From contig QYQE01000031.1 in NCBI GenBank assembly GCA_007280335.1, positions 1-50,009 of the forward strand: a stretch of 50,009 bases of DNA. Reading direction: 5' to 3'. The notes under the pieces were generated by a model that was not told where the DNA came from, made no database searches, and was given only the letters and a program-made list of their open reading frames with translations. Position numbers and translations under genes: made by a program. The stretch comes from Nitrosopumilales archaeon. Its GTDB lineage: Archaea; Thermoproteota; Nitrososphaeria; Nitrososphaerales; Nitrosopumilaceae. Within the stretch, counting starts at the first letter, position 1. The number at the start of each line of letters is the position of its first letter. This document shows positions 23,646 through 31,999 of the stretch, piece after piece.

Positions 23646-24074
23646 TCAAGTTTCTATCGCCTTTACAAAATCGTCAAAATACTCATTAATGATTTTTCTG
23701 ATCTTATTTGTTGAAAAAATACTGGCGAATCTAAGAAGACCTCTTAATTTCAAGTCAATATCAATTGTGATTCTGGTACCTCCTGGCACGCTTTCATATT
23801 TTTTTGTAAAGTGGCTGCCCCTGGCATCTCCGGACAGAACAAAAGTTTCATGAATTTCAGGCGATTTTATCACATTTTTAGTCATGACCGCAAATTCTCT
23901 ACCTGCTATTTTTCCATGAATTTCAACTACAGAAGTAAACTCGCGAACTGAGCGTATTCTGATTAGTTTGAAGTATTGTGGTAGCTTTTGTGTAAAACTT
24001 TCAAAATCAGTTCCTGCTTTGAATGCATTCTCCCTTTCTACATTGATAATCTTTACAAGTTGTATTTTTTGCAA
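23646..24074 (-). CDS. SRPBCC/START-like small ligand-binding protein
   Basis: The 142-residue protein has the pattern of the polyketide cyclase/START-like superfamily. N-terminal strand and helices (FESFTQKLPQYF) precede a curved beta sheet (TSVVEIHGKIAGREFAVMTKN, TFVLSGDARGSHFTKKYE, GTRITIDIDLKL). A long C-terminal helix, IRKIINEYFDDFVKAI, closes a cavity. Ligand unknown; a lipid or other hydrophobic molecule would fit the operon. Start is TTG supported by AGGA six bases upstream, eight bases after the mevalonate kinase stop. Confidence 0.7.
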   Translation of the reverse strand: MQKIQLVKIINVERENAFKAGTDFESFTQKLPQYFKLIRIRSVREFTSVVEIHGKIAGREFAVMTKNVIKSPEIHETFVLSGDARGSHFTKKYESVPGGTRITIDIDLKLRGLLRFASIFSTNKIRKIINEYFDDFVKAIET

Positions 24075-24082
24075 TTTTATTC

Positions 24083-25033
24083 CTAAGTATTTGCAAGTCC
24101 ATTAAAATCGATTTTAGCAGAAAAACATTCGCTATGGGCTTTTAGATTAGATAGAGTTTTTTCAAGATTAGACTTGTCCACAAGTGCAATTATGCATCCT
24201 CCTCCACCAGCACCAGTTATTTTTGCACCAAACGAAGTTTTTTTGGATTCTCTTATCAAAAGTGTAAGCTTTTCAGTAGAGATGTTTATTCTTTCTAGCA
24301 AATCCTGATTCTTTGACATTAGCAAGCCAAGTGATTCCAGATCATTTTTTTCTAAAGACACAAGAGCATTTTGAATTAGGATTGATTCCTGATCACAAAA
24401 TGAAGCAAACAAGTCTTCGTTATTTTCTCGGAATCTTCTTACGTTTTCAACAACCTCACTAGTAAAATGCGCCTGTTTTGAATTTGCAATTACAAGATCA
24501 AAATTGGCTTTTGAATTGATTTTCTTAAAACCGTTTTTCATATCGTATTCCATCAGCCCCCCAAAAGTACAGACAGAACAGTCTGCACCTGACGTATTTT
24601 CAAATATGGTACGTTCCGCTTCTATTGCAATTTTCAAAATTTCCTCTTTTGGCAGCTTTTCAAATAATCCCATAACTGATGCCGCAACTGCAACACAACA
24701 AGCAGATGAGGAGCCAAGACCAATGCCTGCAGGAATCTCAGAGTCTATCTTTATCTCAATTCCTACATTTTTTCCCGATTTTTCTATTGCTTTTTTTGCA
24801 ATATACAAAAATGGTTTCATTACATCCATAGATCTGTCCGGCGTTGATAGTGAATCTGTACTTATTTCCACATTACCAATATTGGATTTTATCTTGATCT
24901 TTTTTTCATCAATTATTTGTGATGTAGCTGTAATTCGCTTATCAATTGAGCAAAGTATCGCTTTTATGCCGTACACCACAAAATGCTCGCCAAATAAAAT
25001 GACCTTTCCAGGTGCTGAAGCAACAGATTTCAT
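24083..25033 (-). CDS. mvk: mevalonate kinase
   Basis: The 316-residue GHMP-family kinase phosphorylates mevalonate in the archaeal isoprenoid pathway. Motifs are SAPGKVILFGEHFVVYG (motif 1, with the substrate His), PAGIGLGSSSACCVAV (ATP-binding motif 2), NTSGADCSVCTFGG with the catalytic Asp, and GAKITGAGGGGCIIAL (motif 3). It begins in an ATGA overlap with the MEMO gene stop. The following SRPBCC gene ends the transcript. Confidence 0.95.
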   Translation of the reverse strand: MKSVASAPGKVILFGEHFVVYGIKAILCSIDKRITATSQIIDEKKIKIKSNIGNVEISTDSLSTPDRSMDVMKPFLYIAKKAIEKSGKNVGIEIKIDSEIPAGIGLGSSSACCVAVAASVMGLFEKLPKEEILKIAIEAERTIFENTSGADCSVCTFGGLMEYDMKNGFKKINSKANFDLVIANSKQAHFTSEVVENVRRFRENNEDLFASFCDQESILIQNALVSLEKNDLESLGLLMSKNQDLLERINISTEKLTLLIRESKKTSFGAKITGAGGGGCIIALVDKSNLEKTLSNLKAHSECFSAKIDFNGLANT

Positions 25034-25866
25034 GAAAACACAATCGATGCATATCCTACCACGGAACTCTTGTCGCCTGTTACATCACCGCTTGTAGCAT
25101 ACTTTAGCAACCTTCCTTCTTTTGCTCCAAGCTCCTTGCAGGCCATCATGGTAGACGCGATCGCTCCATATCCGCATGCGCTAACTTGTTTTTCTTGTAA
25201 AACTCTGTAAAATTCATCTAAATCTAAATTTAAGATTGGTTCGATTAGGGCAGAGTCCTGCTTGTGGGCAAAATTGTTTTCTTCATAATGTGTAAAATCA
25301 GAGGAACCAACAACCATAGTTTTTCGCATCTTTGCAATCTTTGCTATTGCAGAGCCGACCTTTTTAGCAGTTTGGTAGTCTTGATTTATCAAAATTATGG
25401 GAAGTATCTTGAATTTATGAGAATAAATTTCTTGAAGCATTGGTATCTGGACCTCTAAACTATGATCCCTTGTATGGGAAAAAAAATCCAACTCGATGTC
25501 TCTGAAAATTTTGTTTATCTCCACGGCACATTCAGAGTCAACTTCTACTTCGCCAAGAGGGGTTTTCCACATACCTTCCTTCATCACTGCAACATTACAG
25601 CCGATTCCATAATGGTTTGGGCCGGTAATTATGACAAGTTCAGGTCTTTGTGATGATATAGAGTAAAAAGAATTTGTTGCTACTGGACCAGAATATGCGT
25701 AACCTGCATGTGGAGAAATGACGCCAAGAATTTTTTCATTGTCTGATGTTGGAGGGATTTTCCCCGGTCCAAAAGGATGCAAAAAACAATCATGTATAAC
25801 AGTTTTTAACTCGTTTTTTTCTTTTGGATAGAACATGCCAGCAACAGCTGGTGTTCTTACCTGCAT
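25030..25866 (-). CDS. MEMO1 family protein
   Basis: The 278-residue archaeal MEMO protein has PAVAGMFYP at its start, ISPHAGYAYSGPVA, GPNHYGIGCNVAV, RDHSLEVQIPML, SSDFTHY and SACGYGAI. These are the conserved His, Asp and Cys segments of the family, which resembles LigB-type dioxygenases. In archaea the gene is a fixed neighbour of mevalonate kinase and rpS2, and a lipid-related role has been suggested on that basis; activity here is unknown. The start is ATG 25866, four bases after the rpS2 stop; an upstream start inside rpS2 is unlikely. The stop overlaps the mevalonate kinase ATG. Confidence 0.92.
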   Translation of the reverse strand: MQVRTPAVAGMFYPKEKNELKTVIHDCFLHPFGPGKIPPTSDNEKILGVISPHAGYAYSGPVATNSFYSISSQRPELVIITGPNHYGIGCNVAVMKEGMWKTPLGEVEVDSECAVEINKIFRDIELDFFSHTRDHSLEVQIPMLQEIYSHKFKILPIILINQDYQTAKKVGSAIAKIAKMRKTMVVGSSDFTHYEENNFAHKQDSALIEPILNLDLDEFYRVLQEKQVSACGYGAIASTMMACKELGAKEGRLLKYATSGDVTGDKSSVVGYASIVFS

Positions 25867-25870
25867 TACT

Positions 25871-26542
25871 TTATTGCCTCGGAGCTCTACCGAATCTTGG
25901 TGCAGGTTTTTCTGATTCTGCTTCCAGCTCTTCTTCTGTAATTTTGGTCTCAAAGTCATCAATTTCATATTTCATTGATTCATTTGCTTTAAGCTGGCCT
26001 TTTTGCAAAAGTATCTCTCTTGACAAAAGCCAGTATATTGCAGCTAAAGATTTTCTTCCTCTGTTGTTTGCTGGAATAATAAGATCAATCTTGGATGTTA
26101 TATTGTCTGTGTTTGAAATACCGATTACTGGAATTCCTGCATTTGTTGCTTCAAGTATAGCTTGCTCATCAGTTTGCGGATCAGAAATTAACATTAATTG
26201 TGGTTCTATGTAATATGGTAATAGTGGATTTGTCAGAGTTCCTGGCATGAATCTTCCAAGCATTGGCGTAGCGCCAGTTATCTCACAGAATTTTTCTATT
26301 GGAGTTGTTGCATATTCTCTTCCAGAACATACTATCACTCTTGAAATCTCTGCTCTGTTTATGAATTTGGCAGCAGTTTGAATTCTTGCCAGTGTTTTCT
26401 TACTATCAATAATGTAAAGTCCTTCATTAGTAGCCTTTGTAATAAATGGAACCATGAATTTTGTTTTAACTTGAGTTCCTACCCTTATGCCAGTCGATAG
26501 AACGTATTTTTCCATATGTTCAAATTCTTCTTGCTTACTCAT
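25871..26542 (-). CDS. rps2: 30S ribosomal protein S2 (uS2)
   Basis: The 223-residue protein has archaeal uS2 features: VGTQVKTKFMVPFI, YIIDSKKTLARIQTAAKFI, GRFMPGTLTNP, DPQTDEQAILEATNAGIPVIGISNTDN, and NNRGRKSLAAIYWLL. The last 30 residues (TEEELEAESEKPAPRFGRAPRQ region) are acidic then basic and probably flexible. It lies in the archaeal string rpoN-enolase-rpS2-MEMO-mvk with short spacings. Confidence 0.95.
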   Translation of the reverse strand: MSKQEEFEHMEKYVLSTGIRVGTQVKTKFMVPFITKATNEGLYIIDSKKTLARIQTAAKFINRAEISRVIVCSGREYATTPIEKFCEITGATPMLGRFMPGTLTNPLLPYYIEPQLMLISDPQTDEQAILEATNAGIPVIGISNTDNITSKIDLIIPANNRGRKSLAAIYWLLSREILLQKGQLKANESMKYEIDDFETKITEEELEAESEKPAPRFGRAPRQ

Positions 26543-26551
26543 GTTGTGTTT

Positions 26552-27790
26552 TTAAATCTCTGCCATTCCATGTATTAAATCATACTCTGCGATACGAAGC
26601 AATTCATTGAGCTTTGCAACTCTTTCGCCTCCAACTACACCAACTTTTAACATCTTTGATTTTGTTGCAATTCCTATGTGTGTTATATGTGAATCTATAG
26701 ATTCTCCCGATCTATGCGACGTGATCAGTTTAATCTTGTTTTTATGAGCTTCCTTTGCAAATTCAAGTGCATCATAAAGACTTCCCGCCTGATTCACCTT
26801 CAAGATTGCGGCATTACATGCCTTTAATTTTGCAGCTTTTTTGAGAATTTCCGTATTTGTGACAACCAAATCATCACCAGTTATCAAAACTTTAGGAAAC
26901 TTGGAGGTCAGAATTGCCATTTCTTCAAAGGCTTCTTCATGAACTGCATCTTCAGCATAAACAAGTTTGTATTTTTTTATTATTTCTGAGACAAATTCTA
27001 TTTGCTCTTCAGGAGTGTTTTCAAAACCTTCTCTATCATAAACATATTTCTTTTTCTTTTCATTCCATTGAGTAGATGATGCAAAATCTACACCAAGTGC
27101 AACCTCTTTTCCTAAAGTATATCCCAATCTTTCGCAAGTCTTTGCAGAAAGTTCTAGTGCTTTTTGATTGTCTAGTTTAGGTGCCCATCCGCCTTCATCG
27201 CCCCGTCCATTAGTAAATTGAGGATCATTTTTTTGAAGAATTTTCTTTAGTTCTTTGTGTACTGCAAAGTTTACCTCTATTGCATCATTTACCGTCTTTG
27301 AACCCTTGGCACAGATCAAAATCTCTTGAATATCTGGAGTTCCAGGACCAGCATGTGCCCCACCACCTAAAATATTTCCTAGTGGAAAAGGAAATCTCAA
27401 ATCAGTATCCTTTGCTAATAATTTGAATAGTGGTATGCTAAGGGCTTTTGCTGCTGAATCTACAGCTGCAATGGTAACTGCAAAAGCAACAGAACCTCCT
27501 ATCTTAGAATAATTAGTAGAAGAATCGATTTTCGTTATTGTATCGTGAATTGATTTCAAGTTGGAAGGATCAAGCCCTATGAATTTTTTTAAATTTGAAT
27601 TAAGAGCAACCAGACTTTTTTCTGGATTGTTGTCAGGAAAGCTTACTGCCTCATGTTTTCCAACACTAGCACCTGAGGGAGCACAAACTCTACCAAGATA
27701 TGATTTATCAGATACAATATCGACTTCAATTGTTTTACTTCCCCTACTATTGTAGAGTAGTCTTCCTTTTATGGAAGTAATTTTCGGCAT
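26552..27790 (-). CDS. eno: enolase
   Basis: Enolase interconverts 2-phosphoglycerate and phosphoenolpyruvate. The 412-residue protein has the N-terminal GRLLYNSRGSKTIEVDI, catalytic loop PSGASVGKHEA, GNILGGGAHAGPGT, metal site Asp in LGVDFASS, YAEDAVHEE, ITGDDLVVTN, the Lys of AILKVNQAGSL and SHRSGES. It begins one base after the rpoN stop, so the two are cotranscribed. Autotrophic archaea use it mainly in gluconeogenesis. Confidence 0.95.
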   Translation of the reverse strand: MPKITSIKGRLLYNSRGSKTIEVDIVSDKSYLGRVCAPSGASVGKHEAVSFPDNNPEKSLVALNSNLKKFIGLDPSNLKSIHDTITKIDSSTNYSKIGGSVAFAVTIAAVDSAAKALSIPLFKLLAKDTDLRFPFPLGNILGGGAHAGPGTPDIQEILICAKGSKTVNDAIEVNFAVHKELKKILQKNDPQFTNGRGDEGGWAPKLDNQKALELSAKTCERLGYTLGKEVALGVDFASSTQWNEKKKKYVYDREGFENTPEEQIEFVSEIIKKYKLVYAEDAVHEEAFEEMAILTSKFPKVLITGDDLVVTNTEILKKAAKLKACNAAILKVNQAGSLYDALEFAKEAHKNKIKLITSHRSGESIDSHITHIGIATKSKMLKVGVVGGERVAKLNELLRIAEYDLIHGMAEI

Positions 27791-27791
27791 C

Positions 27792-28028
27792 CTATTCTAA
27801 CTCAGATTGCACTTCTTGCTGTCTTCTTCGAATTGCTTCGTAGAATGGAATAACTTGGTGAATTGTTTCAACCGATGTTAACAACATAGCTCTGCAACAA
27901 TATCTTTTGAATCCAAAAGAATCAAGAACTTTTGCTGGATCTTCTCCAGATTTTACTCTTGTTTGATAATCCCTAAACTTGTCAGCTACTAAATTTCCAC
28001 AAGTAAAACATCTGACAGGAATTAACAT
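27792..28028 (-). CDS. rpoN: RNA polymerase subunit N (RpoN/Rpb10)
   Basis: The 78-residue polymerase subunit has the zinc pattern Cys-x2-Cys (RCFTCGN) and Cys-Cys (KRYCCRAMLLT), preceded by VLDSFGFKRY. The C-terminal helix YEAIRRRQQEVQSELE is longer than in many archaeal Rpb10 proteins. It is the first gene of the leftward operon. The TATA element 21 bases before the ATG is apparently also used in the opposite direction by tRNA-Leu. Confidence 0.95.
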   Translation of the reverse strand: MLIPVRCFTCGNLVADKFRDYQTRVKSGEDPAKVLDSFGFKRYCCRAMLLTSVETIHQVIPFYEAIRRRQQEVQSELE

Positions 28029-28049
28029 ATTTTCAAAAAGTAATCAAGG

Positions 28050-28059
28050 CTTATAAAAA
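28050..28059. promoter_or_regulatory. single TATA element serving rpoN and tRNA-Leu
   Basis: CTTATAAAAA reads TTTTTATAAG on the other strand. Its left edge is 21 bases from the rpoN ATG and its right edge 23 bases from the first base of tRNA-Leu. No second TATA-like element is visible in the 54-base gap. Confidence 0.5.
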
Positions 28060-28082
28060 CCATACATGGGTATTTGCATAAT

Positions 28083-28167
28083 GCGGGAGTCGCCCAGCCT
28101 GGCCAAAGGCGCTAGCTTGAGGGGCTAGTATCTTAGGATTTCGAGGGTTCAAATCCCTTCTCCCGCA
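28083..28167 (+). tRNA. tRNA-Leu (anticodon GAG)
   Basis: A class II tRNA with acceptor GCGGGAG/CTCCCGC. Anticodon stem CTAGC/GCTAG encloses TTGAGGG (anticodon GAG), followed by a long variable arm. T stem GAGGG...CCCTT holds TTCAAAT. Discriminator A at 28167; CCA is not encoded and no intron is seen. Confidence 0.93.
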
Positions 28168-28168
28168 C

Positions 28169-28182
28169 TAGAAAATTTTCTA
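28169..28182. repeat. 14-base palindrome behind tRNA-Leu
   Basis: TAGAAAATTTTCTA is a perfect palindrome starting two bases after the tRNA. It contains a T run and may act in 3'-end formation. Confidence 0.3.
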
Positions 28183-28258
28183 AACAAATCAAATTTGACC
28201 TGCTTGATAAAAGCAGTAGATATTGGAGCTTAACAAATGAAATTAAAACGAATTTTTG

Positions 28259-28969
28259 ATGAAAATTATACTTGCTGGAATAATACTTGGTATGCTTTTA
28301 GTATTTTCTAATATTCATGTGTCTGACTCGTATCTGCAGTATAATCTTCTTGTTACAGTAAAACCAGAAAAGACAATGATTAATCCAAATGATTTTCCAG
28401 TCATATTGGGAAAAGTTACAGATGAAGCAAGCAAACCTGTTTCAAATGCACGTGTTATGATCGCATTTGGAAAGGAATATGTAATAACAACAACTGATTT
28501 ATCAGGAAATTTTAGATACCAATCGGCAATCCCTGCATCATCAGGTAATTATATTATAAATGTGGTAGTCACAAAGGACGGATATAATAAAGGATTAGCG
28601 AGTTCAAGTTATTTTGTGAATATGCCACAACAAATTACTTATAGTAAAGGAATAGTTGGTAACCCAATAACTACAGGAAACTATACTGTCTATCTTGGCA
28701 AAGTGACAGAATGGAATCTTGAAACAACATGTTTTGTAAAATTTGGGAATGAATATAAGAGATTTTTGAAAACTTGTGATTTATACAACTTGGCACCCGA
28801 TGATTTTAAAACAGATGCAAAAACAATATCAGTTCTTGCAGTCATGAAGCATAATAATGAATATAGGCTGTTTCCAGTAAGTGGATATTACAATACTTTA
28901 AAACTTAACGACACTGCAAAATCTAACTACATAATCAGTACATGGAATAATTATTCAGTACCAAATTAA
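28259..28969 (+). CDS. secreted protein with carboxypeptidase-regulatory-like domain
   Basis: The product is about 236 residues with an N-terminal hydrophobic signal or anchor (KIILAGIILGMLLVFSN). A beta-sandwich of the CarboxypepD-regulatory-like type follows: VILGKVTDEASKPVSNARVMI, TTTDLSGNFRYQ, VVVTKDGYNKG. The second half (about 130-236) is a separate strand-rich region with two cysteines (CFVKFG and KTCDLY). No catalytic motif is seen. ATG 28259 follows an in-frame TTG at 28256. It probably sits on the cell surface; ligand and role unknown. Confidence 0.65.
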   Translation: MKIILAGIILGMLLVFSNIHVSDSYLQYNLLVTVKPEKTMINPNDFPVILGKVTDEASKPVSNARVMIAFGKEYVITTTDLSGNFRYQSAIPASSGNYIINVVVTKDGYNKGLASSSYFVNMPQQITYSKGIVGNPITTGNYTVYLGKVTEWNLETTCFVKFGNEYKRFLKTCDLYNLAPDDFKTDAKTISVLAVMKHNNEYRLFPVSGYYNTLKLNDTAKSNYIISTWNNYSVPN

Positions 28970-28984
28970 CCATAGATTCTGTTT

Positions 28985-29599
28985 CTATTTTTTAAACTTG
29001 TTAATTGAATCAATGAGTGCAGAACGCCTTATTTCTTCAGTTACAGCCGCTCTTGCATCCTCGATTAGTATTCTGTTTACATCCAGTTTTCTTCGGGTTT
29101 CATTTACTAATTTGTCATATATGGCAAAAGGATACAGGGAAAGATAGAGATTTTCCATTATTTCAAAGAATTTACTTGCATCCTTAGCTTTTCCTGCTCT
29201 TATAGAGTCGTAAACTAGTCTTTTTAGCTCACCAATACAATCAAGTAAACCAAGTATGTATGATTCACCTTTTACTCCAAGGGATTCAGCAGAAGGTATT
29301 TCTAATTTTTGTACTAATGCAAGAAATGCAAATGCTTCAACAAGTTCTTGCTCTGATGTCATGATGTGTCTGTACAATTCAGCGTTTGATTTTTTTCTTA
29401 TTTCATCAAGTAGTTTTTTCGCTTTAGTTGCTTTTTCTTTTCCATCTGCAATGTCTAATTTGTGAACAGAAATTATTGCTTGGCTACATAAAATGATTAC
29501 CTCACGAGTTCTCTTTATGATGTATTCACGTGAGCTCTGAGCATCTTCTAATGACTTTGATATTTTGGATAACGATAATTTGACATTCTTCAATGACAC
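28985..29599 (-). CDS. translin family protein
   Basis: The 204-residue all-helical protein has the translin signature: SREYIIKRTREVIILCSQAI, and later SLGVKGESYILGLLDCIGELKRLVYDSIRAG and ENLYLSLYPFAIYDKL. Translins form octameric shells that bind single-stranded RNA or DNA and can have nuclease activity with partners. Start is GTG with a TATA-like CTTTATCC 21 bases upstream. It is divergent from the NAD(P)HX epimerase gene. Confidence 0.88.
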   Translation of the reverse strand: MSLKNVKLSLSKISKSLEDAQSSREYIIKRTREVIILCSQAIISVHKLDIADGKEKATKAKKLLDEIRKKSNAELYRHIMTSEQELVEAFAFLALVQKLEIPSAESLGVKGESYILGLLDCIGELKRLVYDSIRAGKAKDASKFFEIMENLYLSLYPFAIYDKLVNETRRKLDVNRILIEDARAAVTEEIRRSALIDSINKFKK

Positions 29600-29672
29600 G
29601 TAAGAATAGATAAAAAACTAGGATAAAGTCGTTTGGTAAAGCCCTTATTTGACATTATTTTTGAGTTATCAT

Positions 29673-30323
29673 ATGGATATAACAGTCAAACAAATGATGC
29701 AGATAGAGGAAAACGGTCATCAGATGGGCTTTAAAAGAAATTTCATGATGGAAAATGCGGGAGCATCTGTTGCAAGATATTTATCAGAAAAATTTTCAGA
29801 TATTTCATCAAAAAAAATCCTTGTTTTTGCTGGGCTTGGAAATAATGGAGGTGATGCTCTAGTAGTTGCAAGGCATTTGGCTGGTTTTGGGTCTGATGTC
29901 AAAGTATTACTACTTGGAAATCCAGACAAAATAAAAACCGATGAAGCTAGGACAAACTGGGCTATACTTGAAAAAATGAATTCGATAGATTTGGTAATTG
30001 CGTCTGATATTAGTGATCTTGATCTAAAAGCAGATATTGTTATTGATGGAATTTTGGGAACAGGAATTTCTGGGAAAATTAGAGAACCATATGCATCGGC
30101 AATTGATTCTATAAACAAACTAAATGCATTCAAGATTGCAATAGACATTCCATCAGGTCTTGATCCAGATACTGGAAATACAAACGACAAGTGTGTCAAA
30201 GCTGATGTAACTATAACATTTTATAAAATGAAAGTAGGGATGCCAAAGAGAAAAGATATGTGTGGAACTATTCTGATTGAAAAAATTGGTATACCTCCAG
30301 AGGCCGAGGTTGGTGTACTATGA
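29673..30323 (+). CDS. nnrE: NAD(P)H-hydrate epimerase (YjeF N-domain)
   Basis: The 216-residue protein repairs damaged NAD(P)H by epimerising the hydrate. It has the YjeF-N core: MENAGASVARYL, VFAGLGNNGGDALVVARHL, VIDGILGTGISGKIREPY, AIDIPSGLDPDTGN, TITFYKMKVG. The kinase-like dehydratase domain fused to it in many microbes is absent and must be elsewhere. ATG 29673 is chosen over the upstream in-frame TTG at 29649. It ends in an ATGA overlap with the MBL hydrolase gene. Confidence 0.88.
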   Translation: MDITVKQMMQIEENGHQMGFKRNFMMENAGASVARYLSEKFSDISSKKILVFAGLGNNGGDALVVARHLAGFGSDVKVLLLGNPDKIKTDEARTNWAILEKMNSIDLVIASDISDLDLKADIVIDGILGTGISGKIREPYASAIDSINKLNAFKIAIDIPSGLDPDTGNTNDKCVKADVTITFYKMKVGMPKRKDMCGTILIEKIGIPPEAEVGVL

Positions 30324-30934
30324 AAGTACATCAAATACAAGTTGGAAATATGCAGAACTTTACCTACATTTTAGAGGACGAAGATACCGATACTGCCATA
30401 ATTTTAGATCCTTCATGGGATCTTGAGGAGATCCAAAAGGTGATAGAAAAGAACAACCTGAAGGTAAAATACATTGTAAATACACATCACCATTTTGATC
30501 ATACCATAGGCGATGAATACATGACAAAAATCACAGGGGCAAAAATAATACAACACAGTGCTTCTACATTAAAGAACGATATGATAGTATCAGACGGCGA
30601 TAAAATAAAATTTGGAAATTCTGAGCTTACTGTCTTTCATACTCCGGGTCATTCAAAAGATAGTATCTGTCTTGTTGGTGATGGAAAAATTTTTTCCGCT
30701 GACACACTCTTTGTTGGTAATTGTGGTAGAGTTGATCTTCCAGGCGGAAGTGCAAAGGAACTCTATCATAGTTTGTTTGATATTCTCTATAAAATGGATG
30801 AAAAACTAGTTCTTTATCCCGGTCATGACTATGGAAGCTCATCCATTTCTACATTAGGAAAAGAAAAAAAGACAAATTTTGTTTTACAGCCCAGGACAGA
30901 ACAAGAGTTTCTCGAATTTATGAATAGTGAATAA
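30320..30934 (+). CDS. metallo-beta-lactamase fold hydrolase, glyoxalase II-like
   Basis: The 204-residue protein has the MBL metal motif THHHFDHTIGD (His-x-His-x-Asp-His), FHTPGHSKDSI with the next His, FSADTLFVGNCGR with the bridging Asp, and LYPGHDYG with the last His. This spacing matches glyoxalase II, persulfide dioxygenase and related thioester hydrolases; the substrate is not certain. It is translationally coupled to the NAD(P)HX epimerase gene (ATGA), which suggests a joint metabolite-repair function. Confidence 0.85.
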   Translation: MKVHQIQVGNMQNFTYILEDEDTDTAIILDPSWDLEEIQKVIEKNNLKVKYIVNTHHHFDHTIGDEYMTKITGAKIIQHSASTLKNDMIVSDGDKIKFGNSELTVFHTPGHSKDSICLVGDGKIFSADTLFVGNCGRVDLPGGSAKELYHSLFDILYKMDEKLVLYPGHDYGSSSISTLGKEKKTNFVLQPRTEQEFLEFMNSE

Positions 30935-30937
30935 AAA

Positions 30938-31999
30938 TTGTACGATATTGAAATTTTAGGAAACACACAAAAGGGAATTGATTTTATAAAAAGAGTAGAA
31001 AATAAAAAATTTGTATTTTCATTAGTAATTTCATATACTGCCACTTGCGAGATACCTGGAATCACTGTTGCTGGAGCAAATCCTGATCTGCTAAAGTTTA
31101 CTGCAGCTGCTGATGCCGAGTTTCTTCATTATGGATATTGTAAATCTATTGATGCAATACCCATGACTCCTGATGGAAAACCAACTCCGGCCCTACTTAC
31201 TAAAACTGCGCTAGAGGCTGCAAGCATCCCAAGCTTTGTTATTAATGCTGGAAGTAAGGTCATTCCAAAGCTGCCATGTTTAGAACTTGGTTTAGAGCCA
31301 GGAAAAAACATTGCACAGGAACCAGGCCTTGATCAAGACTCTGTCAAAAAGGCTGTTGAATATGGAAGAATTGTAGGAAGATCTCTTGGTTCTTCAACAG
31401 ACTGTCTGGTAATCGGAGAAAGTATTCCTGGAGGTACTACAACTGCTCTTGCTGTAATGACTGGGTTTGGGATGCAGGCATATGTAAGCAGTAGCATGCC
31501 AGAGAATCCCACACTGTTAAAAAAACAAACGGTACAATCTGCATTAAAAAGACTAGAATCTAAAGATCCTTATGACGTTATTTCACAATTAGGGGATCCC
31601 ATGATTCCTACCGTTGCAGGAATACTTGGTACCGCCTCAGAATCTACAAATGTAATTTTGGCAGGGGGCACACAAATGGCAGCAGTTCTAGCATTTGCAA
31701 AACATATTGGTTTTAACAAAACAAACACTGCGCTTGGAACCACCTCATACATCATAAATGATAAGACGGCAAACCTTGTGGAATCAATAAAACAAATTTC
31801 TGATATTCCAATACTTGTTGCAAAACTAAAACTAGGTGAATCAAAAATTTCTGGACTACGATCTTATGCAGAAGGATTTGTAAAGGAAGGTGCGGGAGCT
31901 GGAGGTGCATCAATTGCATGCATGTTAAAGACTGGAATTGGATCAGAAAAATTACTCTTGCTAACAGAAAGAGAATACAATAGAGTTATTTCACAGTAA
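30938..31999 (+). CDS. cobT: CobT-like nicotinate phosphoribosyltransferase
   Basis: The 353-residue protein belongs to the archaeal nicotinate mononucleotide-dimethylbenzimidazole phosphoribosyltransferase group (UPF0284/TIGR00303). Visible are FTAAADAEFLHYG, TPALLTKTALE, VIGESIPGGTTTALAVM, GDPMIPTVAGI, VILAGGTQMAAVLAFA, TTSYIINDKTAN, and GFVKEGAGAGGASIA. It activates the lower base of cobalamin. Thaumarchaea make vitamin B12, so this is consistent. Start is TTG, three bases after the preceding stop; its 3' end overlaps glmS by 14 bases in converging orientation. Confidence 0.85.
   Translation: MYDIEILGNTQKGIDFIKRVENKKFVFSLVISYTATCEIPGITVAGANPDLLKFTAAADAEFLHYGYCKSIDAIPMTPDGKPTPALLTKTALEAASIPSFVINAGSKVIPKLPCLELGLEPGKNIAQEPGLDQDSVKKAVEYGRIVGRSLGSSTDCLVIGESIPGGTTTALAVMTGFGMQAYVSSSMPENPTLLKKQTVQSALKRLESKDPYDVISQLGDPMIPTVAGILGTASESTNVILAGGTQMAAVLAFAKHIGFNKTNTALGTTSYIINDKTANLVESIKQISDIPILVAKLKLGESKISGLRSYAEGFVKEGAGAGGASIACMLKTGIGSEKLLLLTEREYNRVISQ

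Noticed and set aside
24504-25097. A 197-codon open frame antisense to mevalonate kinase.
   Set aside because: It is a shadow of a strongly conserved gene, low in charge pattern and without promoter support. The same applies to long antisense frames at 15915-16478 and 29720-30199.
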